Below, one piece after another: positions 34,440-45,979 of a stretch of DNA of 64,000 nucleotides. How positions within the stretch are numbered: position 1 is the first letter of the stretch; every line of letters starts with the position of its first letter. A program made the position numbers and the translations under genes. Below the pieces are notes generated by a model that was given only the letters and a program-made list of their open reading frames with translations, had not been told where the DNA came from and did no database searches. Location of the stretch: positions 107,577,741 to 107,641,740 of the forward strand of contig CM041465.1 in NCBI GenBank assembly GCA_023213395.1, written 5' to 3'. Origin of the DNA: Cycas panzhihuaensis (lineage: Eukaryota; Cycadophyta).

Positions 34440-35132
34440 TGTTGGGTATTGTGACAATAATTATGGGGCTAAAATTATGGCATGTTTTCGGTGTGGTTTC
34501 CCCCCCTAGTCTTTCTTGGGGGTTCCAAGGAGGGCGGGAGCCCCCCTTAGATAGGGGATGTAGGGGGCATGGAATGCCCCACATTAGAAGGGGGTTTGGG
34601 GGTGATAGCCACTGACCCAAAAAATTAGCCATGTAAACCTTATCAAAATGTAAAGAGAATCAGGATCATTCGATACAAATACCTTAGATTCTACGGTTGA
34701 GATTTAGGTCTTGGATGTTCCTCTCATGTAGCCCATTTTAGGGCTTTTCTTATTATGTTGTAATGTAATGTAATGTAACTGTGATGAGGGTAGCAGCTGG
34801 TTGTTATTCCAGAGAGCACTCTGTAACTGTCATGAGGGCGGCGACTGGTTGTTGTTCCAAAGAGCACTCTATAACTGTGATGTACTATTTCTCCATTCTA
34901 CAACAATAAAGCTCGATACCTTTCCTATATGGATGTTTCCCTAGTACACTGCTAGGGTTTTACCACGTTATATCAGATGCACATGTGATGCTTAGCCTTC
35001 ATTTTCTTGTTATTGAATAATCTCTAATTTTAGAACTTACATGTAATTTTAAGTTTCAATTTCTATAACTAGTTGTAAGAATGCAATAGATTTTGGTGGC
35101 GGTTAAAGGGTTGGGACCTTATATTCCTGATA
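34440..35132 (+). repeat. CO-1 LTR 3 (693 bp)
   Basis: Full-length partner of LTR 2. It ends CCTGATA, the terminal CA having become TA, and is followed by GGACC. Confidence 0.92.
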
Positions 35133-35137
35133 GGACC
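35133..35137. repeat. Target site duplication GGACC, right copy (CO-1 array)
   Basis: Matches 27396-27400. Confidence 0.9.
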
Positions 35138-36200
35138 AACCCATTTAGGTCTGAGTTTTGACTAGCAATCATGGAGATACTCTAACTTGAGGACATGGTT
35201 CCTGGGATATAAAGGGCAAGGGTGAAGGCATTTGTCATATGTTCTTCGCACCCTAGGTTTGGAGGTGTGATTCTCTTGATACACAGTCAAATGTCTCTCA
35301 TCTAAAACTTCGAGGTCAAGGAGGCAGGCCTGGTGATAGGATTCGTCATTGACAAGACCTTGAAGAGAAATACACAAGAAAGGAATTTCAACATTCCAAA
35401 GGGAGTAATGCCTCAGTTCTATACACAAGGGAGAACAGAGTCATCCTTGTGACTGTGCAGATAGAAGTGTGGTATGCGCATAGGGTAGAAGGAAGTTGAA
35501 GATGCCAATCTTTTTTAGATTGAGCGACAATTTTCTTTGGGATGTTTATGAGCGTTTTGTTGAAAGATTCAATTTGGCCATTGGCCAAGGGGTAATAAGG
35601 AGAGGAAGTCTTGTGATATATCCTAAACTTCCCACAAATCTCATCCATTTCCTTATTACAGAAGGGAGTTTTATTGTCCATGATCAAGACATCGGGAACC
35701 CAGAATCGGTAGATAATATGCTGGTAGATGAAAGTAGTTATCGTCTTACTAGAAGTGGAAGATAGAGGGACTACCTCAACCTATTTAGTAAAGTATTCCA
35801 TCATAGTTAAGATGAACTTATGCTACAATGAAGAAGGAGGGTTATGGATCTAATGAGGTTGAATCCCTATTGGGAGAAAGGCCATGGAGAGATAATGGGG
35901 TGCAAGGCCTCAGAAATCAAATGGATAATATTTACGTGTTCTTGACACCTACAACATTACAAGGCATAGGTGTGGGCATCCTTGAAGATGGATGGCTAAT
36001 AATAACCCATGTAATGGATCCTCTGGGCCATGGATTAGCTCCCAAAGTGGCCCCCACAAATGCTATTATGGCACTCGTGAAGTATCTAGTTTGCTTTGTT
36101 GAGGTTGACACAGTGAAGGAAGACCCCATTCAAGGATCACCTATACAACACTCCTTCAATGAGGAAGTACTACCTCACAGTAGCCTTAATATGTGACCTT
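35138..36200 (-). pseudogene. pol: GY-B integrase, main part
   Basis: Minus strand. The zinc module (ILHECHNSICGGHFG, then ALQCCRCQEH) is at about 36110-35930. The core has MDNKTPFCNKEMDEICGKF and YYPLANGQIESFNKTL (35687-35520), keeping the second Asp and the Glu of D,D-35-E. The C-terminal region RTYDKCLHPCPLYPRNHVLK is followed by the CO-1 insertion. Several stops are present. Confidence 0.82.
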
Positions 36201-36259
36201 ATCTTGTCACTAGAATTAGGATGATACTACTATTCAGTGAGATACTGTACAATATCCCT

Positions 36260-37665
36260 ATATCACTCACTATTAGTCAATGGATGGGAGGACGAGTCTT
36301 GAATGGAAAAGATGGGCTCATCCAGTAGGGAATCATCAATAGATATTTTTGAAGAGTTAAGGATGGGGGTATCATCCAGTTGTTCAGTAACCACCACCCC
36401 CTTCTTTAATTTCCTATTAACAATTTGGAGATTGAATTCTTGAAGGAGGATAACCCACTTGCCTGTCTTACCTATCAAGTCAAGTTAGGTTAATGGATAC
36501 CTTAAGGGACTAGATTGAACGATCACTTGAGTTGTGTTTTCGAGCAACTAGTTCCTAAATTTCTTAGTGGCATGCACCAACGAGAGGCATTCCTTCTCAG
36601 TAGGGGAGTAGTTAAGCTCAATAGTAAATAAGATGTGATTGATGAAGTAGATGGCTCTCTTAGTTCCTGAGTCATCCTCTTAGGTGAGTATGGCCCCTAA
36701 GGACTCATTGGTGGCCAAGGTATAAAGGATGAAAGGTCGATCAAAGAGAGTAGGCGCTAAGGGTGGGGCAGAAGCCAAGGCTCTTTTAAGCTGCTCGAAG
36801 GCTTCATGGGCCTTCGATGACCAAATGAGTAGGGCCCCTTTCTTCAATAAGTTAGTGAGGGGTTTTTTATTTATTGTGAAGTTCACCAAAAAATTCCTAA
36901 AGAAACCTAATCTACCCAAGAATGATTTGATTTGTTGTTGAGTCTTGGGAGGAGGCATGTTAAGGATGGTCTTGACTATGTCAAGATCAATCTAGATTCC
37001 TTATTTTGAAATAAGGAAACTGAAGAGGTTGCTAGTTATTACAAAAAATACACATTGAAGAGGGTTTAAGCTCATGTGGTATTTGCGACACCTAGTAAAG
37101 ATAACTTGTAAATTGCTAGGATGGTGGGCCCTTATGTGTGAAAGACCCATCATATCATCCACTAAAACCTTGAGGATTCTATTAATGAGGTCATGGAAGA
37201 CAAATTGCAGCACCCTTTAGTAGGTGGCACCTACATTCTTGAGTCCAAAGGGCATCACTTTGTAAGTGAAGGTGCCCCAAGGAGTGGTGAAGGCTATTTT
37301 GTGACAGTCTTAAGAAGAGATTTGGATCTAGTTGTACCCATAGAAGCCATCTATTAAGGGTATGATTTCAAATCTAGTAGTTTGACCAATGATCTGATTT
37401 ATGAAAGGTATAGGAAAGTTATCTTTAGGATATGTATTGTTAATATCACAAAAATTAATGCATATCTAAATCGTCCCATTCTTTTTAGCAACATGAGCGA
37501 TGTTTAAGACTCACTTGGGGTAGTCGATGGAGGTGATTAACCTAACATCTAGGAGTTTCTTAACTTCTATCTTTACGATAGTTAAAATTTTAGGATAAAG
37601 AGGGCATTATTTTTACCATACAGCACAAGCATCTAGAATGGTAGTGAGGTCATGGGTAACAATAG
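36260..37665 (-). pseudogene. pol: GY-B reverse transcriptase and RT-linked RNase H
   Basis: Minus strand. It starts after FTWDYSDIKGINPSIV (~37650). RT blocks: SIDYPKWVLNIAHVAKKNG, NFPIPFINQIIG, FTTPWGTFTYKVMPFGLKN and VLVDDMMGLS (37163-37140, Y changed to L in YVDD). RNase H then begins: IKSFLGRLGFFRNFLVNF, LTNLLKKGALLIW, FILYTLATNESLGAILT (catalytic Asp region mutated) and LNYSPTEKECLSLVHATKKF. The wording matches plant Tat/Athila-type pol more than chromoviruses. Stops prevent expression. Confidence 0.85.
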
Positions 37666-37849
37666 AAGGATTTATTCCCTTTATGTCAGAGTAATCCCAC
37701 GTGAAGATGTCACAAAACTCTTGAAAAAGAAGGGTGTATTCCTTTATTTCTTTAAGGGAACATTCTGCTCCCACTTGATAACCTTACCAGGGATAAGGAC
37801 AATGTCCTTGATTGCCCCCACGTACATGGCATTCCCTTCCTTGAAGTGA

Positions 37850-38600
37850 AAGAGGGCTTAGTTGATAGGAGGGGCCGAAGAAGAAGAAGGCAAACTTGGG
37901 TCAGCTAAGGCTGACCCAAGGGCTAGAATCATTTAGTAACCAAGTTTATGGTGACTAAGAGGGAGATTGGGTACTGAGCCTGCTAAATGCTCTAATAGGG
38001 TCTTGTCATTCTCAAAGCAATCTATCCCATGGATAGTTACACTTAGAGAAAACAAAGAGTGAGGGGTGGTAGGAGCGATGGGACCATAGCAGTCAACCCA
38101 CCACTTAACATAGTCAAGAGACTCTTCAGAAGAGTCAGAGGGTGACCTCTTATAATAGGTGATAAGTGGTTCCCTCACCTCATCGCTGAAGGAGGGTGAT
38201 GAAGTAGTAGATGAAGCGATATGGGAAGTCACATAAGAGACTAGAGAAATGGTATGCGACTCAAGAGTAGGACTAAGATCCTTAATCAGAGGGGTTTTAG
38301 GTTAGGACCTATAATGAAAGGAGTGCCCCCTACTCATTTTTGGGAGGGATATGGGATGAAGGAGGTCCTTATCCTTGCTATCAGACTCATCATCACTTAG
38401 CATGACAAGGTACCCATAGCTTCCTACACTAGTAAGGGCGAAACTGATAAAGTTAGAGGAAGAAGGAGAAGGGCCTTCTTCCAGACAAGACAAATTAGGA
38501 ATATTGATAAAACAAGTGGAACTATAGGCAGATGGGCCCTTGTCACTCTTCACCTGATCACGAACTACTTGACAGGGTTGATAAGATTATTTGGTAGGAG
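37850..38600 (-). pseudogene. GY-B linker between protease and RT
   Basis: Minus-strand Ser/Asp-rich frames (for example SFSDEVREPLITYYKRSPSD and YGYLVMLSDDESDSKDKDLL), equivalent to the GY-A linker 5875-6378 (YGHLAMFDGDGSHSEDEDLP). No domain is recognised. Confidence 0.6.
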
Positions 38601-38639
38601 GAGGCTCTTAACAAATAAGCTTCATTCACCCCTCATGGA

Positions 38640-38900
38640 TGAATTTAAGTTGCCCCCAATGGGATGAGCACACGACTCCCATTTAGTCAAGCCATGGATA
38701 TCCTAACTAAAGGTTGTAATCCACGTCTATATCAAGGACTACGTCTACCCCAAGGATCTCTTTTCATTACCATCATAGCCTTAACAATGCCATAAGACTA
38801 GTTCAAGAGCTGATATGCCTAACTCTTATATGATGAGTGGGGGAATAACATTGACAGAAGAACTATTGTCTACAACAATCCTTTAAAAGGTACATTCAAG
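38640..38900 (-). pseudogene. GY-B protease
   Basis: Minus strand IVVDNSSSVNVIP with the active-site triplet at 38870-38862 (D-N-S where GY-A has D-N-G), followed by VDYNL*LGYPWLD. It has the same layout as GY-A 5574-5880. The Gly to Ser change at the active site suggests an inactive enzyme. Confidence 0.7.
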
Positions 38901-39619
38901 TGTGTCTATGGATATGGTGAAGCGGTAGCACCATTAACATTCCCTTTCACCAGTTAGAGGGAGATCTTTAAGGTTGAATGAGATGATGGGTTTACAACTT
39001 GGGGCAATGCCCAAGGCATGAATGGAAGTGTTAACTAATCCTAAAGTCTCTAGGAGAAGAGTGCATTGCTCTGGATAGCTTGTCAAGATGTCCATCATGG
39101 ACATCCCCATGGCCACGGTGTGAAGCTTGTCAATGATAGAGAAGAGCTTCCCCTTCGTAGTGGGTTAAGGAAGCATCCTTCAGAAATCATAATGATCAGG
39201 TGTACGGGGATAGTCTTACGAAGCTATGGGATCTCTAAAGGAGGGTTTTCCAAAGGAGGATTGAGATGAGAAGAAGAAGAAGCATCGGTTATTTCTTTGG
39301 TTGCTTGGGACTGAGTTAAGGTGTACATGGTCTCAAGCATCTGGATGACTCTCTTCCCCTTATTCTAGGGTCAAGAGGGAGAAGGAGTTCGATGGTAGGA
39401 ATTAGAAGAAGAGGAAGAGTTCCTTGCACCTTTCCCTTTAGCTTATGTAGGGCATGGATTAGGGGATTTTCCTCTATTTCAATTCCCTTTTTGCTAAGCG
39501 TTGTGATCACGTTCCCCATGTTTGGGAAAATAATCCTTATGAATGGGTTAGTCTAGGTTGGGTCTAGACACCCGCTTAAGGGAGGAGTCATGATAGGGGG
39601 CAGATTTGGGGTGATACAT

Positions 39620-41616
39620 CCTATATTATGAGTCCTTATGAAAGCATTCCCTATGAATGGGACACCACTTCTTCTCCAAGGAAGAGTCCATCTTCCTTGC
39701 TTATGAAGCTTGGGTATTACCACTCTTGGGAGGTGCATCTTGAGAAGCTTAATGGATGAGTTTATAGGAAGTAGGCAATGAAGGGACTTGGAGTTTAAGT
39801 TCCTTCATTATATATTCAAAAGAACGTAGGGTAGATGTTAAGGGGTCTAAAGTCTTCTGTGTAGGATGAGTCAAAGACCTAGGAGGTTGTTGGGTTTTGG
39901 TGTCATAAGATGCAAGGGGTACCTCATGTCATTATGACAATCTAAGGGGCTTCTTGAGACTTGCTTGGATCTCAAAGGCCTCAAGAGCTAAACACTTGGC
40001 TATGGAAGAGTCACATGTTGTTGCCCCTATCTTGAGGACTTTAACATACACCTCAGGATAAAGGGCATTGATAAAAAGATCTCTCTTTAACTCCTCGGGA
40101 AAGGTTGCCTTCGTGGAGTGGAGAAAATTATGGAAACATCTCATAAAGTCATGATAAATTTCATCATGACCTTGTTTAAGGGATAAGAGAGCCTTCATTC
40201 CACTCTTGAAGGGATGTGCTACATCAAAATAATTGATGAACTTATTAATGAGTTGCTAGAATAAGTTGATGGAGTGTGCAGGAAGGTGATAGAACTATTT
40301 GAGGGCATCACCTTGGAAAGAGCACGGGAAAAGTTTTATTAGAATGTGGTCATATACCTAATAGTCAATGCATGCTATAGAAAAGCTTCTAACGTGCTTC
40401 GTTAGGTCTTGAGAGGAGATCTCGTCAAACTTAGGTACCTCAGGAGGGTGAGTCAGTAAGTTAGTTCTTAATGCCTTAATGGATAAAGGAGTTGATTTAT
40501 AGTCCATGAAGGGGTGCACCTTTGATTGGACCATAAGATCAATAAAAGATGAAGGCAGAGGTGGGCAAGGATACCCAAATACTCCTTGGGAAACTTGGCT
40601 CACAAGGGGATATGAACTTCCTCCCTCTTGTTGGGAGGGGACTAATCCCATATGTGAAGGGATTGGAAAAGGAGTGGATGGGTAAGATGGACCCATCCCC
40701 CCTTGAGGGTATGCCCCTTGTTAATAGGGGCTTGAGAGGGGGCACCTTGGGAAGGGGCTTACCCTCCTTGCGAAGGTGCCATATAAGAAGAAGCATAAGA
40801 AGACAGACTAGAAGGGTGTGGAACCATATTTTGCCTATATATGCCACCTGTGGGTGGTGTAATGCCATATGGATGCAAGGGGTCCACCCCATAAATAGGG
40901 AGAGGATTCCTCTTACCATACCTCCATGGTTGGGAAGTATATCCCAGGGGCACATAGAGGGAAGAATCTCTAGGTTGAGTTTGAGAGTGCATGGGGATTT
41001 TCCCCACACAGCTAGATATAGGGGGATATGTAAGTCCCCTAGATCTAACAAGAGGCGGATGGACTATGGTCGGTTGGGGTGTAGTCGCTTAGCTAGAGGG
41101 AGGTATACTCAACTCAAGTTAGGAAGTAGGTATGCTTTGGGTGGCCCCTAAGGAATGCAGGCCACAAGAAGAACAATACACAACAAGGGATGCTCTCATT
41201 GTGGCTAGGGAAGCCAAATGGTATGAATGTGAAGGCACAAATGTGGAGGAGGAAAGCACCACACTTTACAAAATGTTATCCAACTATTTGGGATGTGGTT
41301 AGAGGGTAGCTACTTGGAAGCACTGATTAAGCACTTCCATCACATCCACAGAAGGGGTATCCACATGGTTATATGAGGTCAAAGGATCCTCCATGGGGCG
41401 ATCCTCATCAATGTTGTCACTATGATGGTGATATCCCATGGGAGAAGAGACTTCCACCTCATTGGTGGAAAGGTGATGGACTTGCAGGTGCTCTTGGTCA
41501 CCTGGGTAGAAGATAGAGTCCTCACCCTCTTGGGTGGGCCCTTGGAAGGAAATAAAAGGTTACTAGGACTTAGAAACATAGGCATGGTATGCCTAATATA
41601 AGGGGAATCCCTCCAT
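39620..41616 (-). pseudogene. gag: GY-B gag
   Basis: From ATG 41616 (MEGF, matching MEGY of GY-A and GY-D), a proline-rich N-terminal part (YTSQPWRYGKRNPLPIYG, YGITPPTGG) leads to PPEVPKFDEISSQDLTKHVR (~40450), MKALLSLKQGHDEIYHDFMR (40198 leftwards) and LPEELKRDLF-like FPEELKRDLFINALYPEVY. The knuckle CPIHRECFHKDS is at 39665-39630. Frames are interrupted near 41050, 40350 and 40200. Confidence 0.82.
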
Positions 41617-41847
41617 AGTCGATTCAGAATCTGACAATGGAAGGGGATAATAAGGAGAGTCTTCTAATGAAGGAGGGAGACCTTGTAAATGATGGAAAAA
41701 TTGTCGCATAGAAGTTTTTCCTTGAGTTGGAAGAAAGAGAGATAATAAAATAACAAGTGTTGGGGGCTGCTTAACAAATCAAGGAGGGCTACTAGAAGAG
41801 AAGTAGCATCAATAGAAAAGGGAAAAGGATAGATCCCTTACTAACAA

Positions 41848-41867
41848 GTTCTCAGTATTGTCACTAG
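41848..41867 (-). other. Candidate primer binding site of GY-B
   Basis: CTAGTGACAATACTGAGAAC directly after the 5' LTR, related to the segments at 2619 (GY-A) and 61719 (GY-D). Primer tRNA not identified. Confidence 0.4.
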
Positions 41868-44800
41868 TGGAATCACACCTCTGGGGGTCACCAAATTTGA
41901 AGAGATCAAGCCAATGCAATTAACAATTTCATGGCTAGAAGATCTATAAGGGTGAGGAAAATGATCACTCACAAAGGGCATCCATACATCAGAACACAGG
42001 TTCAAGGACCTGCAAATGGTACAAAAACTCCCCTTTGGGGTAAGCACCTCCTCGATTTGGGATAGACATTAGAGGGACTTCTCGGTTTGCTGAGTAGCCT
42101 TGAAAAATGACTCTCCTATCCTGGATGGCCAAGGAAGGAGGATGAAGGTGGGATACACCCCTTCCCATGAAGAGGGGATGGGTGGAATAATTCCTAACCA
42201 AAAGAATAAAAGACTTACACATAAGCATTAAGTGACTAGCAATGTGGGTGATGAAGAGGAAGTTGGGCTAAAGGACTAACCTCTAACTCAAGAAGAGGTA
42301 AAATGAGACCTCACTGAAAGGGGAGGAAAACCTTGGGGGAGTGCCCATAAGGTGCCTACACCTAAAATAGGTAGCTAGACACAGGAGACAAGGTAATTTG
42401 TTTTTGTTTCCTTATTTTGGTTATATAGCAAAGAGATGTAGGGATATGAGTTATTATTATTTACATTTCATATCTTAGCGAAAAGAAAGTAGATAAAACA
42501 CAATTCTCTCTTTTTTCCTAAGTATTAACCTCCCTTTCCTTATCTTTTGTAAACATAGAAAGAAAAGGTAAACAAGCAACAAAGGAAAAGAGTGCAAGCA
42601 CTAATGTAAGTTAACCTAGTAGCATGCAAAGGAAGGTTAGGTGCAAGCAGAAGGATTCACAACTCATCTCACCCAAACCCTAGCGGAAGTGAGAGTTTGA
42701 GTGAGAGGGAGAGAAAGTGAAGACATGGCTAGCGAGAAGCAATGCCTACTTATGCAAAGTAATTATCTTTCCTTTATGCAGCTAAACAAAACAAACAACA
42801 AGTAATACAATACAAACCATCCCTTTTCTTTAACTTTTCTTTTGCTTCTTTTGGGAGTAAAAAAAGGGGGAGAGTAAAGAGCGAGAAGATAGGGCAAAAG
42901 TTGTGCACCTAGGAAACCAGTGGTCGATGTGGAGGCCTCTTTGTTCTCTTCATGATCCACATTTATCCCTTTGACATGCCTCATTGTGAGAGATACGGCG
43001 AAGAGGGGCATTAGTGGGGCTTCCTTACCTTCTTCGATATTCAAATATAAAAGAACTAAAAGAAAAGGAAAGAAGTGCATATATTGAAATTCCTAAACTA
43101 TGATAATAACAATAAGAAAAGGTATGCATACCTGTATACCTTTGATGAAGATCTTTATTTGCTCCAAAGTAAATAAAACCTGCACAACAAATGATTTGCC
43201 CTTTCCCAAGGGGCACTACATACATGTGGGAACAAGTGTTTACAAATATATATATACTTTTCTTCAAAAGAAAGTAGCAAAGAAGGTGACCTTAACAGAT
43301 ATCTTTTGATCAAGCAAACTGGCAATATTAGTTTTATTTTACCATGCATATATAACAATCTAATGGTGCAGGAAAGGGGGTGAAAGAGAGAAGGATGGGT
43401 AGCCTCAAAATGGCTAACCCTCCTAATGGAACATCTTCGTGTTCCCAAGAACTCAAGCAGCTGTCCAAAGAGGGCCAAGACCATGCAATAGTAGAGAAGA
43501 CAACATGTTTTATATATGAAAAGAAATGTTGCAGAAAGGTTGCAAAAGTTGCGATGCGTAATTTTTATAAGATTTGCAAAAGTAAACCTAAGGCTATGGG
43601 AAACCAAAGAACTGCTACTGAAGCAAGTTTTATGGGGGTTTTGATGGCTAGTTGTAGGAATAGCAAGGTGCTGCTAACACTATAATCCATGAAGTTCCCT
43701 ACCCCTAAAAGTTTTCAGGTGAATAAGGGAGGTATAAGGAGAAGAAAAGGAATGAAGAGTAGGGGATTGCCCTTAAGAAGAAGGTGTAAGGGTGTGGAAT
43801 CCTACCTAAAACTCCTTTCTCTCTCCACTAGTCACTTTTCTTTCCACCTCCTTAGATGGACACGGGGAAAACTTTAAGGAGGAAAGGGAACAAACCAGAG
43901 AAAGGGGAGGGTCTGTCTCTCAAAATAAAAGAAAAAAGAGTGGTCTCACACAACAAATGAAGGAAGAAAGAAAAGAACCTTCATTTACAGGAAGAAGAAG
44001 GATGTATAGGCCTATAGGTACATGGTAAGGGTAGATTTGAGGTAGATATACCTTGTTTGTTAGCTAGAGAAGAGGTTCCCCCTGGAGGACTACTAAGAGA
44101 GCCCTGTAATGGTACAAGAAGGAAGCATACCTTATAGTAAACTTGATGCTTGAGGCTTAGTAAGACACTTATGACATGGATCTATCTCAGGAGTCACTGT
44201 TGTAGACCTGCAACTCATGTTTCTACCCTAAGGGAGGTGATAGCAGGAGTAGGAGGTAGGCACAACAAGTTAGGAGCTTTGTTTTTGAGCTTTCCTTAAG
44301 ATAAGAAGAAAGAAGAGGAGTAGATGAGGGAAATTTTATGTTTTTAAATCCAGACCTAGGCTTAACAGGCAATTAGGATTTGCCCTGGGCAGGAAGTAGC
44401 CTAGTTCCATGTGTTAATTTCATATTTAATGTGAAATTGGTTGTGGCTAAATAAAAAAGCCTTTTGAACAATCACACCACGACAAACTTCACCGTACTAC
44501 AAAGTTTGCAGTGGTACCATAGAGTTTACAGTGGTGTAGCCAAAACTAAAGCAAAACAAAAAGAATAGGAGCCCGTGGGCTTCCAAAAATAGGGATTTTA
44601 GGCCCTAAAAGAGCAACAATGCAATGCCAAGTTATTGAGGGTATCTTGAGACCTAAGCGAACCATGATATGTGATAAAAGGACTCTAAAAGGAGACAAGT
44701 GGCAAAATAAAGGTGACAACTAGACCTAAACAGGATGTTAAGGGTTATATCACACCGAGAAATGATGGGAGATGAGCTATAGGAGCCCAAAAGTGTTTGG

Positions 44801-45055
44801 GGAAGTTGTGGAAATGTGGCAGAGGGTCATAAGGTACCATGGAATACGTATCTCAAGTCATCATAGGCTAAGGTTTTAAGATGCATTGTGCATAGGCACA
44901 CAATGCATAATGATCACAAAATCAACCAATCAATGTGTAATATACCTTGATCAACAACCTTATAGCAACCTAAAGCCAATAGGCATGATGATAGAAGTAT
45001 ACCTGCACTTACTTGAGTCAAGTTGCTCATGTCTATTCCTAGTAACTGAGAAATA
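41868..45055 (-). repeat. 5' LTR of GY-B (~3.19 kb)
   Basis: Minus strand. Its start (plus 45055) reads TATTTCTCAGTTACTAGGAA, a decayed TGTTTC, and it ends TGATTCCA at 41868. It pairs with 19165-22386. It lacks the 40-bp tandem expansion of the 3' copy. Confidence 0.85.
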
Positions 45056-45541
45056 ATTACCTAGAGGATGAACAAAATTTTAAAGAAAGCTTAAGAAAGG
45101 ATAATGAAGTCATAGCGATAATCTTTAGCACAATAAATAATGATGTATTCATTAATGTTAGTGAGTTAACTACATCAAAATCTATTTGGTATACTCTAGA
45201 ATCAATTTATGGGGGAGAAACCTTAGATTTGAATGAATTTAACTATGTTGATGATGTTGTACATGTGAGACAGATGACAGAGTAGGTATTTTATGTTGAA
45301 AAGGCTAATGCTGGTGACTCAAATAAAATGGATGATCACATTAATGTATATGATGATGTTGTATGTACCTATGACTTGATTGATTCTCATATGACAAAGA
45401 ATCCTAAAGATAAAGTACAAGATGAAGTCACTCTTCTCTATTTGAAGCAAGCCACACCTACTTGGAGATCACTTAAACTATACTGTGTTCAAGGAAACTA
45501 CTTGGCACGGATAATGATGTAGGTTAATGAAGACAAAGCTA
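45056..45541 (+). pseudogene. gag: CO-2 gag, continued after GY-B
   Basis: Resumes the frame from 19164: YLEDEQNFKESLRKDNEVIA, then INVSELTTSKSIWYTLESIYGG (the copia gag A-E-W--L---Y segment), one stop (TAG 45283) and KDKVQDEVTLLYLKQATPTW, ending TAG after MM at 45520. There is no knuckle, protease or pol afterwards: the polypurine tract follows within ~110 bp. The internal region is therefore complete without pol. Confidence 0.7.
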
Positions 45542-45630
45542 AATGATATGTAGTCAATCACTCTCTCAAGGTTTTTCTCAAATATATATACCATAAATTC
45601 AAAGAAAAGTGAAGATGATCATAATGACCA

Positions 45631-45643
45631 TTAAGGGGAAAAA
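45631..45643 (+). other. Polypurine tract of CO-2
   Basis: TTAAGGGGAAAAA directly before the TG of the 3' LTR. Confidence 0.75.
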
Positions 45644-45974
45644 TGTTGGGGTTAATGTTCATCACCCCACTCCCACCTTTTGCACATGTGAGTGCACACA
45701 TGTGAAGGTAAGTTAGGTAAGGTTAATGTTCACTTAAGTAAAGTATTATTTTGATATTGTTTGAATTTTGGAGGTTGAGGAGGTTTCCCTCCTCCCTCAA
45801 ACTATATATTTTCTAGGGTAACAAACTCTAGTGTCTTTTGACACCATCACTATTGGGAAATTTGTAATACTCTCAAACATGGCTTGATGAATGTAATTTG
45901 GTTTATGCTTATATACTATAATAGATTGAATATTACTTTTTATTCTACTCTATCTCCATGATTTCAAACCTTTA
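45644..45974 (+). repeat. 3' LTR of CO-2 (331 bp)
   Basis: Starts TGTTGGGGTTAATGTTCATC and ends CAAACCTTTA; same length as 15705-16035. Confidence 0.9.
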
Positions 45975-45979
45975 AGAGA
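45975..45979. repeat. Target site duplication AGAGA, right copy (CO-2)
   Basis: Matches 15700-15704. Confidence 0.85.

Larger units (their letters stand above)
27401..35132 (+). mobile_element. CO-1: three-LTR tandem copia array (Tork/Tnt1-like)
   Basis: Structure: truncated LTR (27401-27840), RT-RNase H half (27841-29650), full LTR (29707-30398), full internal region (30399-34439), full LTR (34440-35132), with one pair of GGACC duplications outside. The middle LTR serves both units. The pol wording (ELEQLDVK, YVDDMLVASKSMEEI, FDMKDL, GSLMYAMVCTRPDIS, NPGKEHW) is typical of the Tork lineage that includes tobacco Tnt1. The two units are several percent diverged, and both carry stops. Confidence 0.9.
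19165..45055 (-). mobile_element. GY-B: near-complete Tat-like gypsy element, split by the CO-1 array
   Basis: Minus-strand element of ~18.15 kb once CO-1 is removed. Order from its 5' end: LTR (45055-41868), conserved post-LTR segment, gag (41616 leftwards), protease (~38900), linker, RT (~37650-36960), RNase H (36958-36260), integrase (36200-35138, continuing at 27395), linker with one AGCTTAAACTACC unit, antisense gene (on the plus strand), antisense TATA-like box, extra RNase H (23275-23113), polypurine tract and 3' LTR (22386-19165). Every frame is broken. It shows the full gene plan of the family and is the reference for what GY-A lost. Confidence 0.9.
15705..45974 (+). mobile_element. 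CO-2: gag-only copia-type element, split by GY-B
   Basis: Two 331-bp LTRs (15705-16035 and 45644-45974), a Met-type primer site, a polypurine tract and AGAGA duplications define it. Once GY-B is removed it is only ~4.4 kb: a ~3-kb non-coding leader, a short gag-like frame (19039-19164 joined to 45056-45541) and no protease, integrase or RT. It is therefore non-autonomous. The two LTRs differ at about 18 of the first ~170 positions. Confidence 0.85.
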
